Positions 34,003 through 42,915 of a stretch of DNA of 64,000 bases are shown here, piece after piece. The stretch comes from Halarchaeum nitratireducens (GTDB lineage Archaea; Halobacteriota; Halobacteria; Halobacteriales; Halobacteriaceae), in the NCBI RefSeq assembly GCF_014647155.1, contig NZ_BMOQ01000007.1:62001-126000 (forward strand), read 5' to 3'. The notes beneath the pieces are model-generated. The model was given only the letters and a program-made list of their open reading frames with translations. It had not been told where the DNA came from and searched no databases. A program made the position numbers and the translations under genes. How positions within the stretch are numbered: the first letter of the stretch is position 1; every line of letters starts with the position of its first letter.

Positions 34003-35072
34003 TCGACCACCTCGAAGTCGGTCGTCGACCACGGGTCGTCGGCCATCTCGACGTCGCTGTACTGATCGTCCGCCGTACCCGCCTCGAGTTCGTCGAGATC
34101 GAAGCCGTGGGCCTCGGCGAAGTTCTCGCCGAGGATCTTGCGCTTGTCGTCCTCGGTGAGCTGGAAGGGGCCGCTGAAGCTCTCCATCTCCGGGAAGTCG
34201 TAGTTCCAGAAGCGCTCCAAGAGGAGCTGCGGGTGGAAGTGGGGCGCGCCGGTCCCCCAGATGATCTTGTCGACGGCCTGCTTCCCGCCGGCGTAGAGGA
34301 GTTGTTGGAGCGAGTCGACGAAGGACGTCGGCGTCGTCACGAGCTCGGTGAGCGTGAGTTCGAGGTTGACGTAGACGTTGGGGTGGCGGGCGATCTGCCA
34401 GCCGGTCTCCTCGGCGAAGGTCAGCCCGCCGTGGACGATCTCGAAGGTAAGCTCGGGGAAGCTGTTGGCGGCCTCCTCGACGTCGCCGACCTTGTAGGAC
34501 TCCATCGGTGCGGTGGCGAAGGGGAAGGCCTTGTGGACGGCGACGACGTCGAGGCCGAGGTCGACGGCGTGCTGCCAGAGCGGGAAGGCGTCCTCGGGGT
34601 CGTTCATCTTGAACTCGTGATGGGTGCCGTCGGGCTCCCAGTAGGAGGGATACACCTTCACGCCGTGGGGGTCGAAGGCCTCGACCTGTCGCGTGAGGTC
34701 GGCCTGCGGGTCGTCGAGGCCGATCGCGTCGATGCTGGCGAACGCGGCCGTCCGCGTCGGATTGCGCTCGAAGAACGCGCGGGCCTTCGACTCGGCGGTG
34801 AGGCCGTCCTCGAAGACGGTGATCGACTGCGGGTGCATGACGGCGAAGTCCGTCTGGCTCTCGCGGAAGAGGGCGTTCTCCGTGTTCTCGACCGGCCAGT
34901 CGCCGAGGAAGGCCTCGCGGGTGCGCTGGTAGCCGTCGGGCATCTTCGCCTCCAAGGCGGCGCCGACGTTGGCGACCTGCTCGGCGTAGCGCGGCACGCG
35001 GTAGTTCTCCTCGGTCTGATTGTACGCGTGGGTGACAGCGTCCACCACGAACACGTCGTCGAGTGTTGCCAT
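33999..35072 (-). CDS. Amidohydrolase family 2 protein
   Basis: 357 residues from ATG 35072 (MATLDDVFVVDAVTHAYNQT). The frame can be read further upstream, but it passes through an AT-rich promoter, so 35072 is preferred. VDAVTHAYN replaces the usual HxH; DLGLDVVAVHKAFPF, LTFEIVHGGLTFAEETGWQI and KIIWGTGAPHFHPQLLLERFW follow the PF04909 TIM-barrel order (His in two strands, late G-T-G/D position). Many members are decarboxylases or hydrolases of aromatic or carboxylated substrates. The changed metal site (one His of HxH missing; GTG instead of GTD) questions ordinary zinc hydrolysis. Coupled to the DUF59 gene. Confidence 0.82.
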   Translation of the reverse strand: MATLDDVFVVDAVTHAYNQTEENYRVPRYAEQVANVGAALEAKMPDGYQRTREAFLGDWPVENTENALFRESQTDFAVMHPQSITVFEDGLTAESKARAFFERNPTRTAAFASIDAIGLDDPQADLTRQVEAFDPHGVKVYPSYWEPDGTHHEFKMNDPEDAFPLWQHAVDLGLDVVAVHKAFPFATAPMESYKVGDVEEAANSFPELTFEIVHGGLTFAEETGWQIARHPNVYVNLELTLTELVTTPTSFVDSLQQLLYAGGKQAVDKIIWGTGAPHFHPQLLLERFWNYDFPEMESFSGPFQLTEDDKRKILGENFAEAHGFDLDELEAGTADDQYSDVEMADDPWSTTDFEVVE

Positions 35073-35076
35073 ATCG

Positions 35077-35124
35077 TACGGCCGTAACCTACAGTAGTAA
35101 TAGTTATGTTTGTTAAAATATGGT
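35077..35124 (-). promoter_or_regulatory. Promoter region of the amidohydrolase operon with a palindrome
   Basis: TACGGCCGTA (35077-35086) is a perfect 10-bp palindrome four bases upstream of the amidohydrolase ATG. Further upstream, on the minus strand, CATATTTTAAC (about 35113-35123) is the clear AT-rich TATA candidate. Transcription would start near 35090, and the palindrome would lie in the short leader, a position suited to a repressor. The regulator is unknown. Confidence 0.5.
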
Positions 35125-35148
35125 ACCGTCGCGAACCGTCCGACTGCG

Positions 35149-35592
35149 CTACTCCGCGAGGACGCTGACGACGGGGTGGTCGGCGCTGAGGATGACCGAC
35201 TGCGTGACGCTCCCGAAGAGCGCCTTTCCGGTGGGCGAGCGTTTCCGGCCGCCGATGACGATGTAGCGCGGGCCGACCGACGCGGCGTCGTCGAGTATCT
35301 CCTCCGTCGGATCGCCGATCCGACCGGCGGGCGTGATCGTCGCCGGGACGTCGCCGAGCGCCATCTCCACGAGCCGTTCGGCGATGTCCTCCGCACGCTC
35401 GATCTCGATCGAGAAGGAGGTGTTGCTGAACTGGTCTATCGAGCGCACCGACTCGAAGTGGGATTCGGCCTCGTCTTCCGGGATGACGTGAAGCACCCGG
35501 AGGTCGTCGTCGTAGGCCTCGGCGAGGTCGCGCCCGGTCTCGATGATCGCCTCTTGGTCGTGCTGTTCGCCGACGGCGGCGAGAATCACCAT
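35149..35592 (-). CDS. Universal stress protein (UspA family)
   Basis: 147 residues from ATG 35592 (MVILAAVGEQHDQEAIIETG). DLAEAYDDDLRVLHVIPEDEA and the C-terminal GPRYIVIGGRKRSPTGKALFGSVTQSVILSADHPVVSVL give the ATP-binding pattern GxxxxxxxxG(S/T)xxxxV of UspA proteins. These are small cytoplasmic nucleotide-binding dimers linked to stress survival. The first nine residues of the longest frame are dropped because the strand begins at MVIL. It is convergent with nothing; the aldo/keto reductase gene lies 54 bases upstream on the same strand. Confidence 0.88.
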   Translation of the reverse strand: MVILAAVGEQHDQEAIIETGRDLAEAYDDDLRVLHVIPEDEAESHFESVRSIDQFSNTSFSIEIERAEDIAERLVEMALGDVPATITPAGRIGDPTEEILDDAASVGPRYIVIGGRKRSPTGKALFGSVTQSVILSADHPVVSVLAE

Positions 35593-35646
35593 ACCTTCAC
35601 GATTAACCACACGCCGCAAATAGGTTCCGACCGAGGGGGTCCGGAT

Positions 35647-36498
35647 CTACTCGACGTCCAGCGTCGCGCGGTCCGCGTCGGTGAGCGCGAGTTCGCTCGC
35701 GGCGACGTTCTGTTCGAGGTGCGAGACGCTCGACGTTCCGGGGATCGGGAGGGTGACGTCGCTGTGATCGAGGAGCCACGCGAGCGCGACCTGATAGACG
35801 CTCGCGTCGTGGCGCTCGGCGACGGTTTCGACGGCGTCACGCGCCTCGTCGTCGAAGCCGCCGGCCCCGACCGGGAAGTACGGGATGAAGCCGATGTCGT
35901 ACTCCTCGCAGGCCTCAAGGACGTCCTCGTGCTCCCGGTCGCCGAGGTTGTACTCGTTTTGCACCGTGGCGACGTCGACGTGATCGCGCGCGAGCTCGAG
36001 CTGCTCGACGGAGACGTTCGAGATGCCGACGTGATCGACGAGGCCGTCGTCTTGCAGTTCGGCGAAGGCCTGGATCGACGCCTCGTAGTCGGTGTCCGGG
36101 TCGGGGCGGTGGAACTGATAGAGGTCGATCGAGTCGACCCCGAGGCGATCGATGCTCGTGAGGGCTTGGTTCTTGATGTAGTCGGGGCCGCCGTGTGCGA
36201 GCCACTCGCCCTCGCGGTTGCGGAGGAGACCCGCCTTCGTGGCGACGACGAGGTCGTCGCGGGTCGCGTCGAGTGCCTCGCCGATCAGGCGCTCCGAGAC
36301 CGCGGGTCCGTAGGAGTCCGCGGTGTCGATGAAGTCGACGCCGAGTTCGTCCGCGCGACGGAGCACGTCGCGGGCGTTCGGCTCGCTCTCCGGGCGACCG
36401 ATGACGTCCTCGCCGGTGATCCGCATCGCGCCGAAGCCGAGGCGGTGGACGGTGTACTCGCCGCCGATGTCGAACGTGTCGCTCTCGTTCGTGACCAT
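35647..36498 (-). CDS. Aldo/keto reductase
   Basis: 283 residues from ATG 36498. The catalytic set is seen in order: Asp/Tyr in VDFIDTADSYGPAVSERLIGEAL, Lys in LVVATKAGL, His in DLYQFHRPDPDTDYE; DHVGISNVSVEQL and LPIPGTSSVSHLEQNVAAS complete the signature. It should reduce aldehydes or ketones with NADPH in the cytoplasm. A second member of the family lies at 54954. It is divergent from gltX with a 203-base gap that shows no obvious operator. Confidence 0.92.
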   Translation of the reverse strand: MVTNESDTFDIGGEYTVHRLGFGAMRITGEDVIGRPESEPNARDVLRRADELGVDFIDTADSYGPAVSERLIGEALDATRDDLVVATKAGLLRNREGEWLAHGGPDYIKNQALTSIDRLGVDSIDLYQFHRPDPDTDYEASIQAFAELQDDGLVDHVGISNVSVEQLELARDHVDVATVQNEYNLGDREHEDVLEACEEYDIGFIPYFPVGAGGFDDEARDAVETVAERHDASVYQVALAWLLDHSDVTLPIPGTSSVSHLEQNVAASELALTDADRATLDVE

Positions 36499-36701
36499 AT
36501 CCGTCGTTCGACGGCGAGCGGCTAAGGCGCTGTGGAGGCGGCGGGCAGTGCGGGATCCGTCGGATCCGCTGGCGCCCACGTCGTCAGTCGCCCGCGTCGT
36601 CGGCCGGGCCGTCGCCGGAATCGGCGTCGTCGCCGCTGGGCGTCCCGCGCGGCGATGGCGAACCCAAACGAATTTCCTCGTACCCCGGTAAGCGCTCGGG
36701 T

Positions 36702-38459
36702 ATGGACGAGGACCTCCGCGAGCGGATCCGACGGGAGGCCGAGGCGAACGCGCTGTTCAACGCGCTGAAACACGGGAGCGACGCGCAGGTGGGCGCGATC
36801 CTCGGCCCGCTGATGGGCGCGAACCCCGAGTTCCGCGAGCACGGCGACGAGGTGTCGGGCGTCGTCGCGCCCGTCGTGAACGAGGTGAACGCCCTCGACG
36901 AGGCCGAGAAGCGCGCGCGCCTCGAAGAGATCGCGCCGGAGCGCCTCGCAGAGCTCGACGCGGAGGACGAGGGCGAGGATCACCCGCTGCCCGACCTCCC
37001 GAACGTCGAGGACTACGACGAGGTCCGGATGCGGTGTGCCCCCAACCCGAACGGCCCGTGGCACCTCGGACACGCCCGGATGCCCGCGGTCATCGGGACG
37101 TACAAGGAGCGCTACGACGGCTGGATGCTCGTCCGCTTCGACGACACGGACCCGGAGACGAAGCGCCCCGACCTCGACGCCTACGACGGCATCCTCGACG
37201 ACATCGACTACCTCGGCTTCAAACCCGACGAGGTCGTGAAAGCCTCGGATCGGATGGAGACCTACTACGAGCACGCGCGCGAGCTCATCGGGCTCGGCGG
37301 CGCGTACACCTGTAGCTGTTCGGGCGAGGCCTTCTCCGAGCTGAAGAACGACGGGGAGGCCTGCCCGCACCGCGAGAAGAACCCCGGCGTCGTCCGCGAC
37401 GAGTTCGAGGCGATGATCGACGGCGAGTACGAGTCCGGCGAGATGGTGCTGCGCGTGAAGACGGACATCGAGCACAAGAACCCCGCGCTGCGCGACTTCG
37501 TCGCCTTCCGGATGGTCGACACGCCCCACCCGCGCGAGGAGGCCGCGGCGTATCGCTGCTGGCCGATGCTCGACTTCCAGTCCGGGATCGACGACCACCT
37601 CCTCGGTATCACGCACATCATCCGCGGGATCGACCTCCAGGACTCCGCGAAGCGCCAGCAGTTCGTCTACGACTACTTCGGCTGGGAGTACCCCGAGGTC
37701 GTCCACTGGGGGCACGTGCAGGTCGACGCCTACGACGTGCAGATGAGCACGTCGACGATCAAAGCGAAGATCGAGGCAGGCGAGCTCGACGGCTGGGACG
37801 ACCCGCGCGCGCCCACGCTCAAGAGCGTCCGCCGCCGCGGGATCCGGGGCCAGGCGATCGTGGACGCGATGGTCGAACTCGGCACCTCCACCTCCGACGT
37901 CGACCTCGCCATGTCCTCCATCTACGCGAACAACCGCGACCTGATCGACGAGGAGACGCCGCGCGCCTTCCTCGTCCGCAACGGCTTCGCGCCGCGCAGC
38001 GAGGGGGCCGAGGCGGCGTACGCGGCCACCGAGGTCCCCATCGCGGGCGGCCCGGAGACCGCGCATCCGCCCGTGCACCCGAACCACGAGGAGCGCGGCG
38101 AGCGCGACATCCCCGTCGGCGACGCGGTGCTCGTCGAGACCGCCGACCTCCCCGACGAGGGCGAGCGCGTCTGGCTCAAGGGGTACGGTCCCGTCCGCTA
38201 CGACGGCGACGGCTTCGCGTACACCGACGACGACATCGATGCCGTCCGCGAGGAGGGCGTCGACGTGATCCACTGGGTGCCCGCGGCGGGCAGCGTGCCC
38301 GTTCGCCTCCGCCGGACGGACGGCGACGTCTACGGCTACGCGGAACCCGGCTACGCGGACTACGACCCGGACGACCTCACCCAGTTCGTCCGCGTGGGCT
38401 TCGCGCGCTACGACCGTGCCGACGAGGACGAGACGGTCGCGTACTACGCCCACCAGTAG
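36702..38459 (+). CDS. gltX: Glutamyl-tRNA synthetase, archaeal type
   Basis: 585 residues. An N-terminal helical region of about 100 residues (DEDLRERIRREAEANALFNA) is typical of archaeal GluRS. The catalytic domain starts at RCAPNPNGPWHLGHARMPAV (HIGH box as HLGH), with VRFDDTDPETKRP, and the KMSKS-like loop is VQMSTSTIKAKIEAGEL. The C-terminal domain is beta-rich, as in GlnRS-like enzymes. Haloarchaea use a non-discriminating GluRS with an amidotransferase to make Gln-tRNA, so this enzyme probably charges both tRNAs (known biology). It is convergent with DUF456. Confidence 0.94.
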   Translation: MDEDLRERIRREAEANALFNALKHGSDAQVGAILGPLMGANPEFREHGDEVSGVVAPVVNEVNALDEAEKRARLEEIAPERLAELDAEDEGEDHPLPDLPNVEDYDEVRMRCAPNPNGPWHLGHARMPAVIGTYKERYDGWMLVRFDDTDPETKRPDLDAYDGILDDIDYLGFKPDEVVKASDRMETYYEHARELIGLGGAYTCSCSGEAFSELKNDGEACPHREKNPGVVRDEFEAMIDGEYESGEMVLRVKTDIEHKNPALRDFVAFRMVDTPHPREEAAAYRCWPMLDFQSGIDDHLLGITHIIRGIDLQDSAKRQQFVYDYFGWEYPEVVHWGHVQVDAYDVQMSTSTIKAKIEAGELDGWDDPRAPTLKSVRRRGIRGQAIVDAMVELGTSTSDVDLAMSSIYANNRDLIDEETPRAFLVRNGFAPRSEGAEAAYAATEVPIAGGPETAHPPVHPNHEERGERDIPVGDAVLVETADLPDEGERVWLKGYGPVRYDGDGFAYTDDDIDAVREEGVDVIHWVPAAGSVPVRLRRTDGDVYGYAEPGYADYDPDDLTQFVRVGFARYDRADEDETVAYYAHQ

Positions 38460-38512
38460 CTCGGCGCGCGGTCCCTCTCCTCTGCTCTTCGCCTTTCCGT
38501 TCGCGTCTCCTG

Positions 38513-38986
38513 CTACAGGAACTCGATCACGAGCACCGCGGCCAGCACGACGCCCGTGCAGACCAACTGCACGGCCGCGGCGGCGAGCACGCCGACGGTC
38601 GCCGCGGCCGCGCTCCGCAGGCTCGCCTCGGCGTCGCCGAGGCGACGATATTCGAGCGCGAGGACGGTGACGGCCACGCCCGCGAGGACGCCGATCGGGC
38701 CGCCGAGCGGGAGACAGAGCAGGCCCACGACCGCGGCGAGGAGCGTCGTCCGGAGGGACGCGCCACCCGCGCTCGCGCCGATCGCGCCGCCGAACCAGTC
38801 GACGGCGAGCGCGACGAGACAGCACGCGACGAGGGCGGCGAGGACGAACGCGCCGGGTTCGCTCGTGTGCCACCGGTAGAGGCCGAGCCCCGCGAGCGAG
38901 ACGAGGCCGCTCGGGAGGAGCGGGAGGACGCTGGCCACCATCCCGAACCCGAGCAGGCCGATCGCGAGGAGGACGAGCGCGTCCAT
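38513..38986 (-). CDS. DUF456 family membrane protein
   Basis: 157 residues with five or six hydrophobic segments. ALVLLAIGLLGFGMVASVLPLLPSGLVSLAGL and the glycine-rich GGAIGASAGGASLRTTLLAAVVGLLCLPLGGPIGVLAGV hairpin are the DUF456 pattern, possibly a re-entrant channel-like segment. Function is unknown. It starts one base after the tmcA stop on the same strand, so the two are probably one transcript. Confidence 0.85.
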   Translation of the reverse strand: MDALVLLAIGLLGFGMVASVLPLLPSGLVSLAGLGLYRWHTSEPGAFVLAALVACCLVALAVDWFGGAIGASAGGASLRTTLLAAVVGLLCLPLGGPIGVLAGVAVTVLALEYRRLGDAEASLRSAAAATVGVLAAAAVQLVCTGVVLAAVLVIEFL

Positions 38987-38987
38987 C

Positions 38988-41327
38988 TCACTCGTCCCCG
39001 TGTCGCGCGCGCTCCGCCGCGGCGGCCTCGCCGCCCCACGCGTCGCAGAGCGGTCGCAGGGCGTCGCCGAACGCCCGCATCGCCTGCCCGGACGAGTGAT
39101 AGCCGAGCTCGTCGGCGACGGCGTCCCACGGGCGACACTGGAGGAGCTTCAGGACGAAGAGGCGCTCGCGGCGCTCGACTTCGGCCTCGCCGTCGATGTC
39201 GACGCCCGCGGCGTCAGAGAGGAGGGGCGGCGCGTCGTCGCGGACGAGCGCGCAGACGGCGAGACGACGGACGGGCTCGGGATCGACGCTGTACATCGCG
39301 GAGCCGTAGGCGGAGCCGGCGACGACGCGCCACGCGTTCTCGCCCAATCCGGGGTCGGGAGTCGCGTCGCAGGCGGCGAGCGCGGCGCGCGCGACGTCCG
39401 GGTCGAGGTCGTGGAGGGAGTCTGCGAGGACGCCCGCGATCCGGTCGGCGAACCACGACTCGTGGCGGGCGGCGAGCGCGCGCCCGTCCGCGCTCAGCGG
39501 GTCGAGCATCAGCGCGGAGTACTCGCCGCTGGCGTCGTTGCGCGTCGTCGAGAGGTGGACGGTGGAGAAGCCGTTGCGGGCCCAGAACCGGAGGAGGGCG
39601 GGCGTCGCGCCGTAGCCGACGCCGAGCCAGTCGCGTCCGTCGAACTCGTCGCGGACGCCGTCGAGGAGCGCGGAGCCGAGCCCGCGCGATCTGGCGGCGT
39701 GGTGGGTAGCGATGCGGACGACGCGCGTGCCCACGGGCGCGGCGGCGTGCTCGTCGCGGAGTTGGCTCGTGAGAACGTCCGGGAGCATGTTGCCCTTCAC
39801 CCGCTCGCCGGTGTACATCGCCTCCCGAGTCGCCGCGTCGAGGCCGCCCTCGCGAGCGAGGAGGGCGACGGCGACGACGTGTCCGTTCGCGCGGAGCGCG
39901 CGGACGTCGAGGTTCGGAGCGTCGATCATTCTGGCCAAGTCGTCCGGCTCGGTGCGGTAGTGGGCGGCGACGAGGAGACCGAACGCCTCGCGCAGCAGCG
40001 TCTCGTCCGCGAGGAGCGCGTCGCCGTCGAGGGCGTCGTACGCACAGCCCGCCGGGTCGGCGTCCGCGACGAGCGGGTCGACGGGCGGCCGAGCGTCGAG
40101 CAGGAGCGCGTGGAACGCCCACACCTCGACGGGGTCGCCGGCGGCGTAGCGGATCGGCTCGTCGAGGCGCACGTCGGTGACGTCGAGGCCAGTCCCGGCG
40201 AGGACGTCGCGGAACCGGACATCGAAGCCGCGGCCCGCGCCCTCGTAGCCGTGGACGGTCGTGGTGAAACCGACGGCGTCGGCGTCGAGGAAGCGTTCGA
40301 GGAGCCGAACGGGGAGCGCGGCCGCCTCGTCGACGAGGAGCACGTCGCAGTCGTCGAGGACGTCGACGGACTCGGGCGGTTTCGCGTAGCGAATCGACCC
40401 CCCGCCGGCGAGGACGAGCCGCGTCGTCTCGGTGCGCTCGGACGCGACGCCGAGCGCGTCGCACAGCTCGGCCGCGCGCGCGAAGAGTTCCTCAATGCCG
40501 CGGAACGACGGCGCGGTGACGAGGACGTCCCGTCCCTCGACGGCGAGCCCCGCGGCCGCGAGCCCGGCGGCGCTCGTCTTCCCCCGACCGCGGTCGGCCT
40601 CGCAGACGACGGCGCGGCCGGTGTCCCGGAGCGCCTCGAAGGCGCGCACGGCCGCGACCTGATCGCCGGTGAGACAGGCCTCGTAGGCGGCCGTCGGGAA
40701 GGCGTGATCGTCGGGCACCGACGGACCGGGTGACGGGAGACGGGGTGCGGGGCGCGTGCGTCCGTCGTCGACCGCCGTCTCCCCGCTCTCGTCGAGGGCG
40801 ACGATGCCGACGCCGCGATGCGTGCGGAGGGTGTCGACGAGGCGCGTCCGGAAGCGTCCCGAGACGTCCTCGACGCCGAAGGGCGGGACGGCCATGCCCG
40901 CGTCGAAGCGGTCGCGGCGTGCGGACCACGCGTCGAGCGGTGGCGTCACGAGGATCAGGAGGCCGCCGCCGTCGACCGCACCGGCGACGCGGCCGAGGGC
41001 GTTCGGTCGACACTCATCGCGGGCGTCGTAGACGACGGCGTCGCGCGTCGTGCCGAGGAGGTCGCCGGTCTCGCGGGGTTCGAGGCGCTCGCAGCCGATG
41101 CCGTCGCGGTGACCGACGACCGTCGTCTCGGCGCGATCGATCCCCGCGTCGTCGAGCGCATCGATGGCGGCGGCGAGCCCGCGATCGGTCCCGTCGCCGC
41201 CGTCGCCAGCGCCTCTCGCGTCCCGGTTCTCGTTCCCGTCCGTCTCGTCGGCGAGGACGAGGAGGCGGCGCTCGTTCGTCTCGCGGGCCTCCGCGCGGAG
41301 CGCGGCGGCGGTCTCTCCGACGGTCAT
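38988..41327 (-). CDS. tmcA: tRNA(Met)-type cytidine acetyltransferase TmcA
   Basis: 779 residues. After an N-terminal domain of about 220 residues come a helicase-like module with Walker A CEADRGRGKTSAAGLAAAGL near residue 240 and LDDCDVLLVDEAAALPVRLL (DEAA box), then a GNAT acetyltransferase with VVRIATHHAARSRGLGSALLDGV (acetyl-CoA loop) and a helical tail. It makes N4-acetylcytidine in RNA using acetyl-CoA and ATP. Archaeal enzymes acetylate many tRNA and rRNA sites, especially in thermophiles; halophiles have the gene too. It is divergent from the L7Ae operon. The length is normal. Confidence 0.93.
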   Translation of the reverse strand: MTVGETAAALRAEARETNERRLLVLADETDGNENRDARGAGDGGDGTDRGLAAAIDALDDAGIDRAETTVVGHRDGIGCERLEPRETGDLLGTTRDAVVYDARDECRPNALGRVAGAVDGGGLLILVTPPLDAWSARRDRFDAGMAVPPFGVEDVSGRFRTRLVDTLRTHRGVGIVALDESGETAVDDGRTRPAPRLPSPGPSVPDDHAFPTAAYEACLTGDQVAAVRAFEALRDTGRAVVCEADRGRGKTSAAGLAAAGLAVEGRDVLVTAPSFRGIEELFARAAELCDALGVASERTETTRLVLAGGGSIRYAKPPESVDVLDDCDVLLVDEAAALPVRLLERFLDADAVGFTTTVHGYEGAGRGFDVRFRDVLAGTGLDVTDVRLDEPIRYAAGDPVEVWAFHALLLDARPPVDPLVADADPAGCAYDALDGDALLADETLLREAFGLLVAAHYRTEPDDLARMIDAPNLDVRALRANGHVVAVALLAREGGLDAATREAMYTGERVKGNMLPDVLTSQLRDEHAAAPVGTRVVRIATHHAARSRGLGSALLDGVRDEFDGRDWLGVGYGATPALLRFWARNGFSTVHLSTTRNDASGEYSALMLDPLSADGRALAARHESWFADRIAGVLADSLHDLDPDVARAALAACDATPDPGLGENAWRVVAGSAYGSAMYSVDPEPVRRLAVCALVRDDAPPLLSDAAGVDIDGEAEVERRERLFVLKLLQCRPWDAVADELGYHSSGQAMRAFGDALRPLCDAWGGEAAAAERARHGDE

Positions 41328-41427
41328 GTGCTCGTCGTTCGCCCGCGACCCCGAAGGGCGTTATCGTTCCCTGTAGCCGTCGGTGACCCCGTGTCCCGCG
41401 TTCGCACCCCGGCGGGCTTTGAAAGCG

Positions 41428-41552
41428 TTTTTAACCACGGGATCCGGAATAGGTTGTACAGCCTTCGGGGGGTCATGATGCTTCGAGTCGCCACGGGAAT
41501 CGCGGTCGGCGACTGAGCGCAAGCCCGCCCGAGGGAGTAGGTGAACATAAAA
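41428..41552 (+). promoter_or_regulatory. Promoter and long structured leader of the L7Ae operon
   Basis: TTTTTAA at 41428-41434 is the only TATA-like sequence in the gap before rpl7ae and would place transcription start near 41457. That leaves a leader of about 95 bases, unusual in a genome where most genes here have short leaders. Within it, AGTCGCC (41486-41492) pairs perfectly with GGCGACT (41508-41514). L7Ae is known to bind kink-turns in its own mRNA leader in some archaea. No textbook tandem GA kink-turn could be drawn here, so autoregulation is only a suggestion. Confidence 0.45.
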
Positions 41553-41915
41553 ATGCCAGTCTATGTCGACTACGACGTCCCGGCCGACCTCCAGGAGCGA
41601 GCGCTCGAATCGCTCGAAGTCGCCCGCGACACCGGCAGCGTAAAGAAGGGTACGAACGAGACGACCAAGGCCGTCGAGCGCGGCAACGCGGACCTCGTCA
41701 TCATCGCCGAAGACGTCTCCCCCGAGGAGATCGTCCTCCACCTCCCGGAGCTCGCGGAGGAGAAGGGCGTCCCGTACGTCTTCGTCGAGACGCAGGACGA
41801 ACTCGGCGTCGCGGCCGGCCTCGAAGTCGGATCCGCCGCCGCGGCCGTCGTCGACGCCGGCGACGCCGAGGACGACGTCGAGGACATCGGCGAAAAGATC
41901 GAGGAGCTGAAGTAA
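41553..41915 (+). CDS. rpl7ae: 50S ribosomal protein L7Ae (eL8)
   Basis: 120 residues from ATG 41553 ([20 protein letters not shown]). The core [36 protein letters not shown] is the kink-turn-binding surface, followed by [22 protein letters not shown]. The protein is part of the large subunit and of box C/D, H/ACA and RNase P particles. An in-frame ATG twelve bases upstream is rejected as it has no family support. It begins the L7Ae-eS28-eL24-Ndk operon. Confidence 0.96.
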   Translation: MPVYVDYDVPADLQERALESLEVARDTGSVKKGTNETTKAVERGNADLVIIAEDVSPEEIVLHLPELAEEKGVPYVFVETQDELGVAAGLEVGSAAAAVVDAGDAEDDVEDIGEKIEELK

Positions 41916-41919
41916 ACCG

Positions 41920-42147
41920 ATGAGTGCCGAGGAATCGGAGACGGAGGACTCCACGTCCGCCGAGGTCATCGAGGTCGTCGGAAAGACCGGGATGCACGGC
42001 GAGGCGATGCAGGTGAAGTGTCGACTTCAGGAAGGCTCCAACCAGGGCCGCATCATCACGCGCAACGTCCTCGGCCCCACGCGGGTCGGCGACGTCCTCC
42101 AGCTGCGCGAGACGGCCCGCGAAGCCGACTCCATCGGAGGTCAGTAA
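41920..42147 (+). CDS. rps28e: 30S ribosomal protein eS28
   Basis: 75 residues. After an acidic head, [56 protein letters not shown] matches eS28, ending READSIGGQ. It lies near the mRNA exit on the small subunit head. It follows L7Ae by four bases, and its TAA shares bases with the eL24 ATG. Confidence 0.96.
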   Translation: MSAEESETEDSTSAEVIEVVGKTGMHGEAMQVKCRLQEGSNQGRIITRNVLGPTRVGDVLQLRETAREADSIGGQ

Positions 42148-42335
42148 TGCCCCAGACCCGAGAGTGTGACTACTGTGGGGCGGACATCGAACCCGGCACG
42201 GGGACGATGTTCGTCTACAACGACGGACGTACCGTACACTTCTGCTCGTCGAAGTGCGAGAAGAACGCCGATCTCGGCCGCGAGCCCCGCGAGCTCGAGT
42301 GGACCGACGCGGGCCACGCCGGCGAGGGCGAATAG
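42147..42335 (+). CDS. rpl24e: 50S ribosomal protein eL24
   Basis: 62 residues from ATG 42147 ([20 protein letters not shown]). The zinc-ribbon cysteines are ECDYCG and [22 protein letters not shown]. It is the short archaeal eL24 form, which lacks the eukaryotic C-terminal extension. The start overlaps the eS28 stop, and the stop is directly followed by the Ndk ATG. Confidence 0.95.
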   Translation: MPQTRECDYCGADIEPGTGTMFVYNDGRTVHFCSSKCEKNADLGREPRELEWTDAGHAGEGE

Positions 42336-42818
42336 ATGAGCCACGAGCACGAGCGGACGTTCGTCATGGTCAAGCCCGACGGCGTCCAGCGGGGTCTCAT
42401 CGGCGAGATCGTCGGCCGTCTCGAGGACAAGGGGCTCAAGATGGTCGGCGGGAAGTTCATGCAGATCGACGAGGAGCTCGCTCACGAGCATTACGGCGAG
42501 CACGAGGGCAAGCCCTTCTTCGAGGGCCTCGTCGAGTTCATCACGTCCGGGCCCGTCTTCGCGATGGTCTGGGAGGGCGACGACGCCACCCGGCAGGTCC
42601 GCAAGCTGATGGGCGCGACGGACGCCAAGGAGGCCGCTCCCGGCACCATCCGCGGTGACCTCGGGAACGACCTCGGGCACAACGTCATCCACGGCAGCGA
42701 CCACGAGGACGAGGGCGCCAACGAGCGCGAGATCGACCTCTTCTTCGACGGGGACGAACTCGTCGACTGGAACGCCAACGCGGCGACCTGGGTCTACGAA
42801 GACGCCCACGACCACTAA
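42336..42818 (+). CDS. ndk: Nucleoside diphosphate kinase
   Basis: 160 residues. [34 protein letters not shown] is the family opening. The phosphohistidine lies in [27 protein letters not shown] at about residue 122. It transfers gamma phosphate between nucleoside triphosphates and diphosphates and keeps the nucleotide pools balanced. It is the last gene of the L7Ae operon, an arrangement conserved in haloarchaea, where translation initiation factor IF-2 often follows; it does not here. Confidence 0.96.
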   Translation: MSHEHERTFVMVKPDGVQRGLIGEIVGRLEDKGLKMVGGKFMQIDEELAHEHYGEHEGKPFFEGLVEFITSGPVFAMVWEGDDATRQVRKLMGATDAKEAAPGTIRGDLGNDLGHNVIHGSDHEDEGANEREIDLFFDGDELVDWNANAATWVYEDAHDH

Positions 42819-42915
42819 GCGGTTTCTCTCGCCGTCGTCCCCGTTTACACCCGCATAGCTCCCAGCACCCGCCCTGACCGCGACACGTAAGTACACCGAC
42901 AGGGTACGGAACGGC

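Noticed and set aside
36522-38873. Long minus-strand open frame opposite gltX
   Set aside because: Shadow of the GluRS gene; no start signal or motif, and it also runs over the convergent DUF456 gene.
41461-41520. Box C/D sRNA or kink-turn before rpl7ae (ATGATG and CTGA elements)
   Set aside because: Only the terminal boxes resemble consensus, no C'/D' boxes are seen, and no tandem sheared G-A pairs with flanking stems could be drawn. Kept only as a hint in the leader feature.
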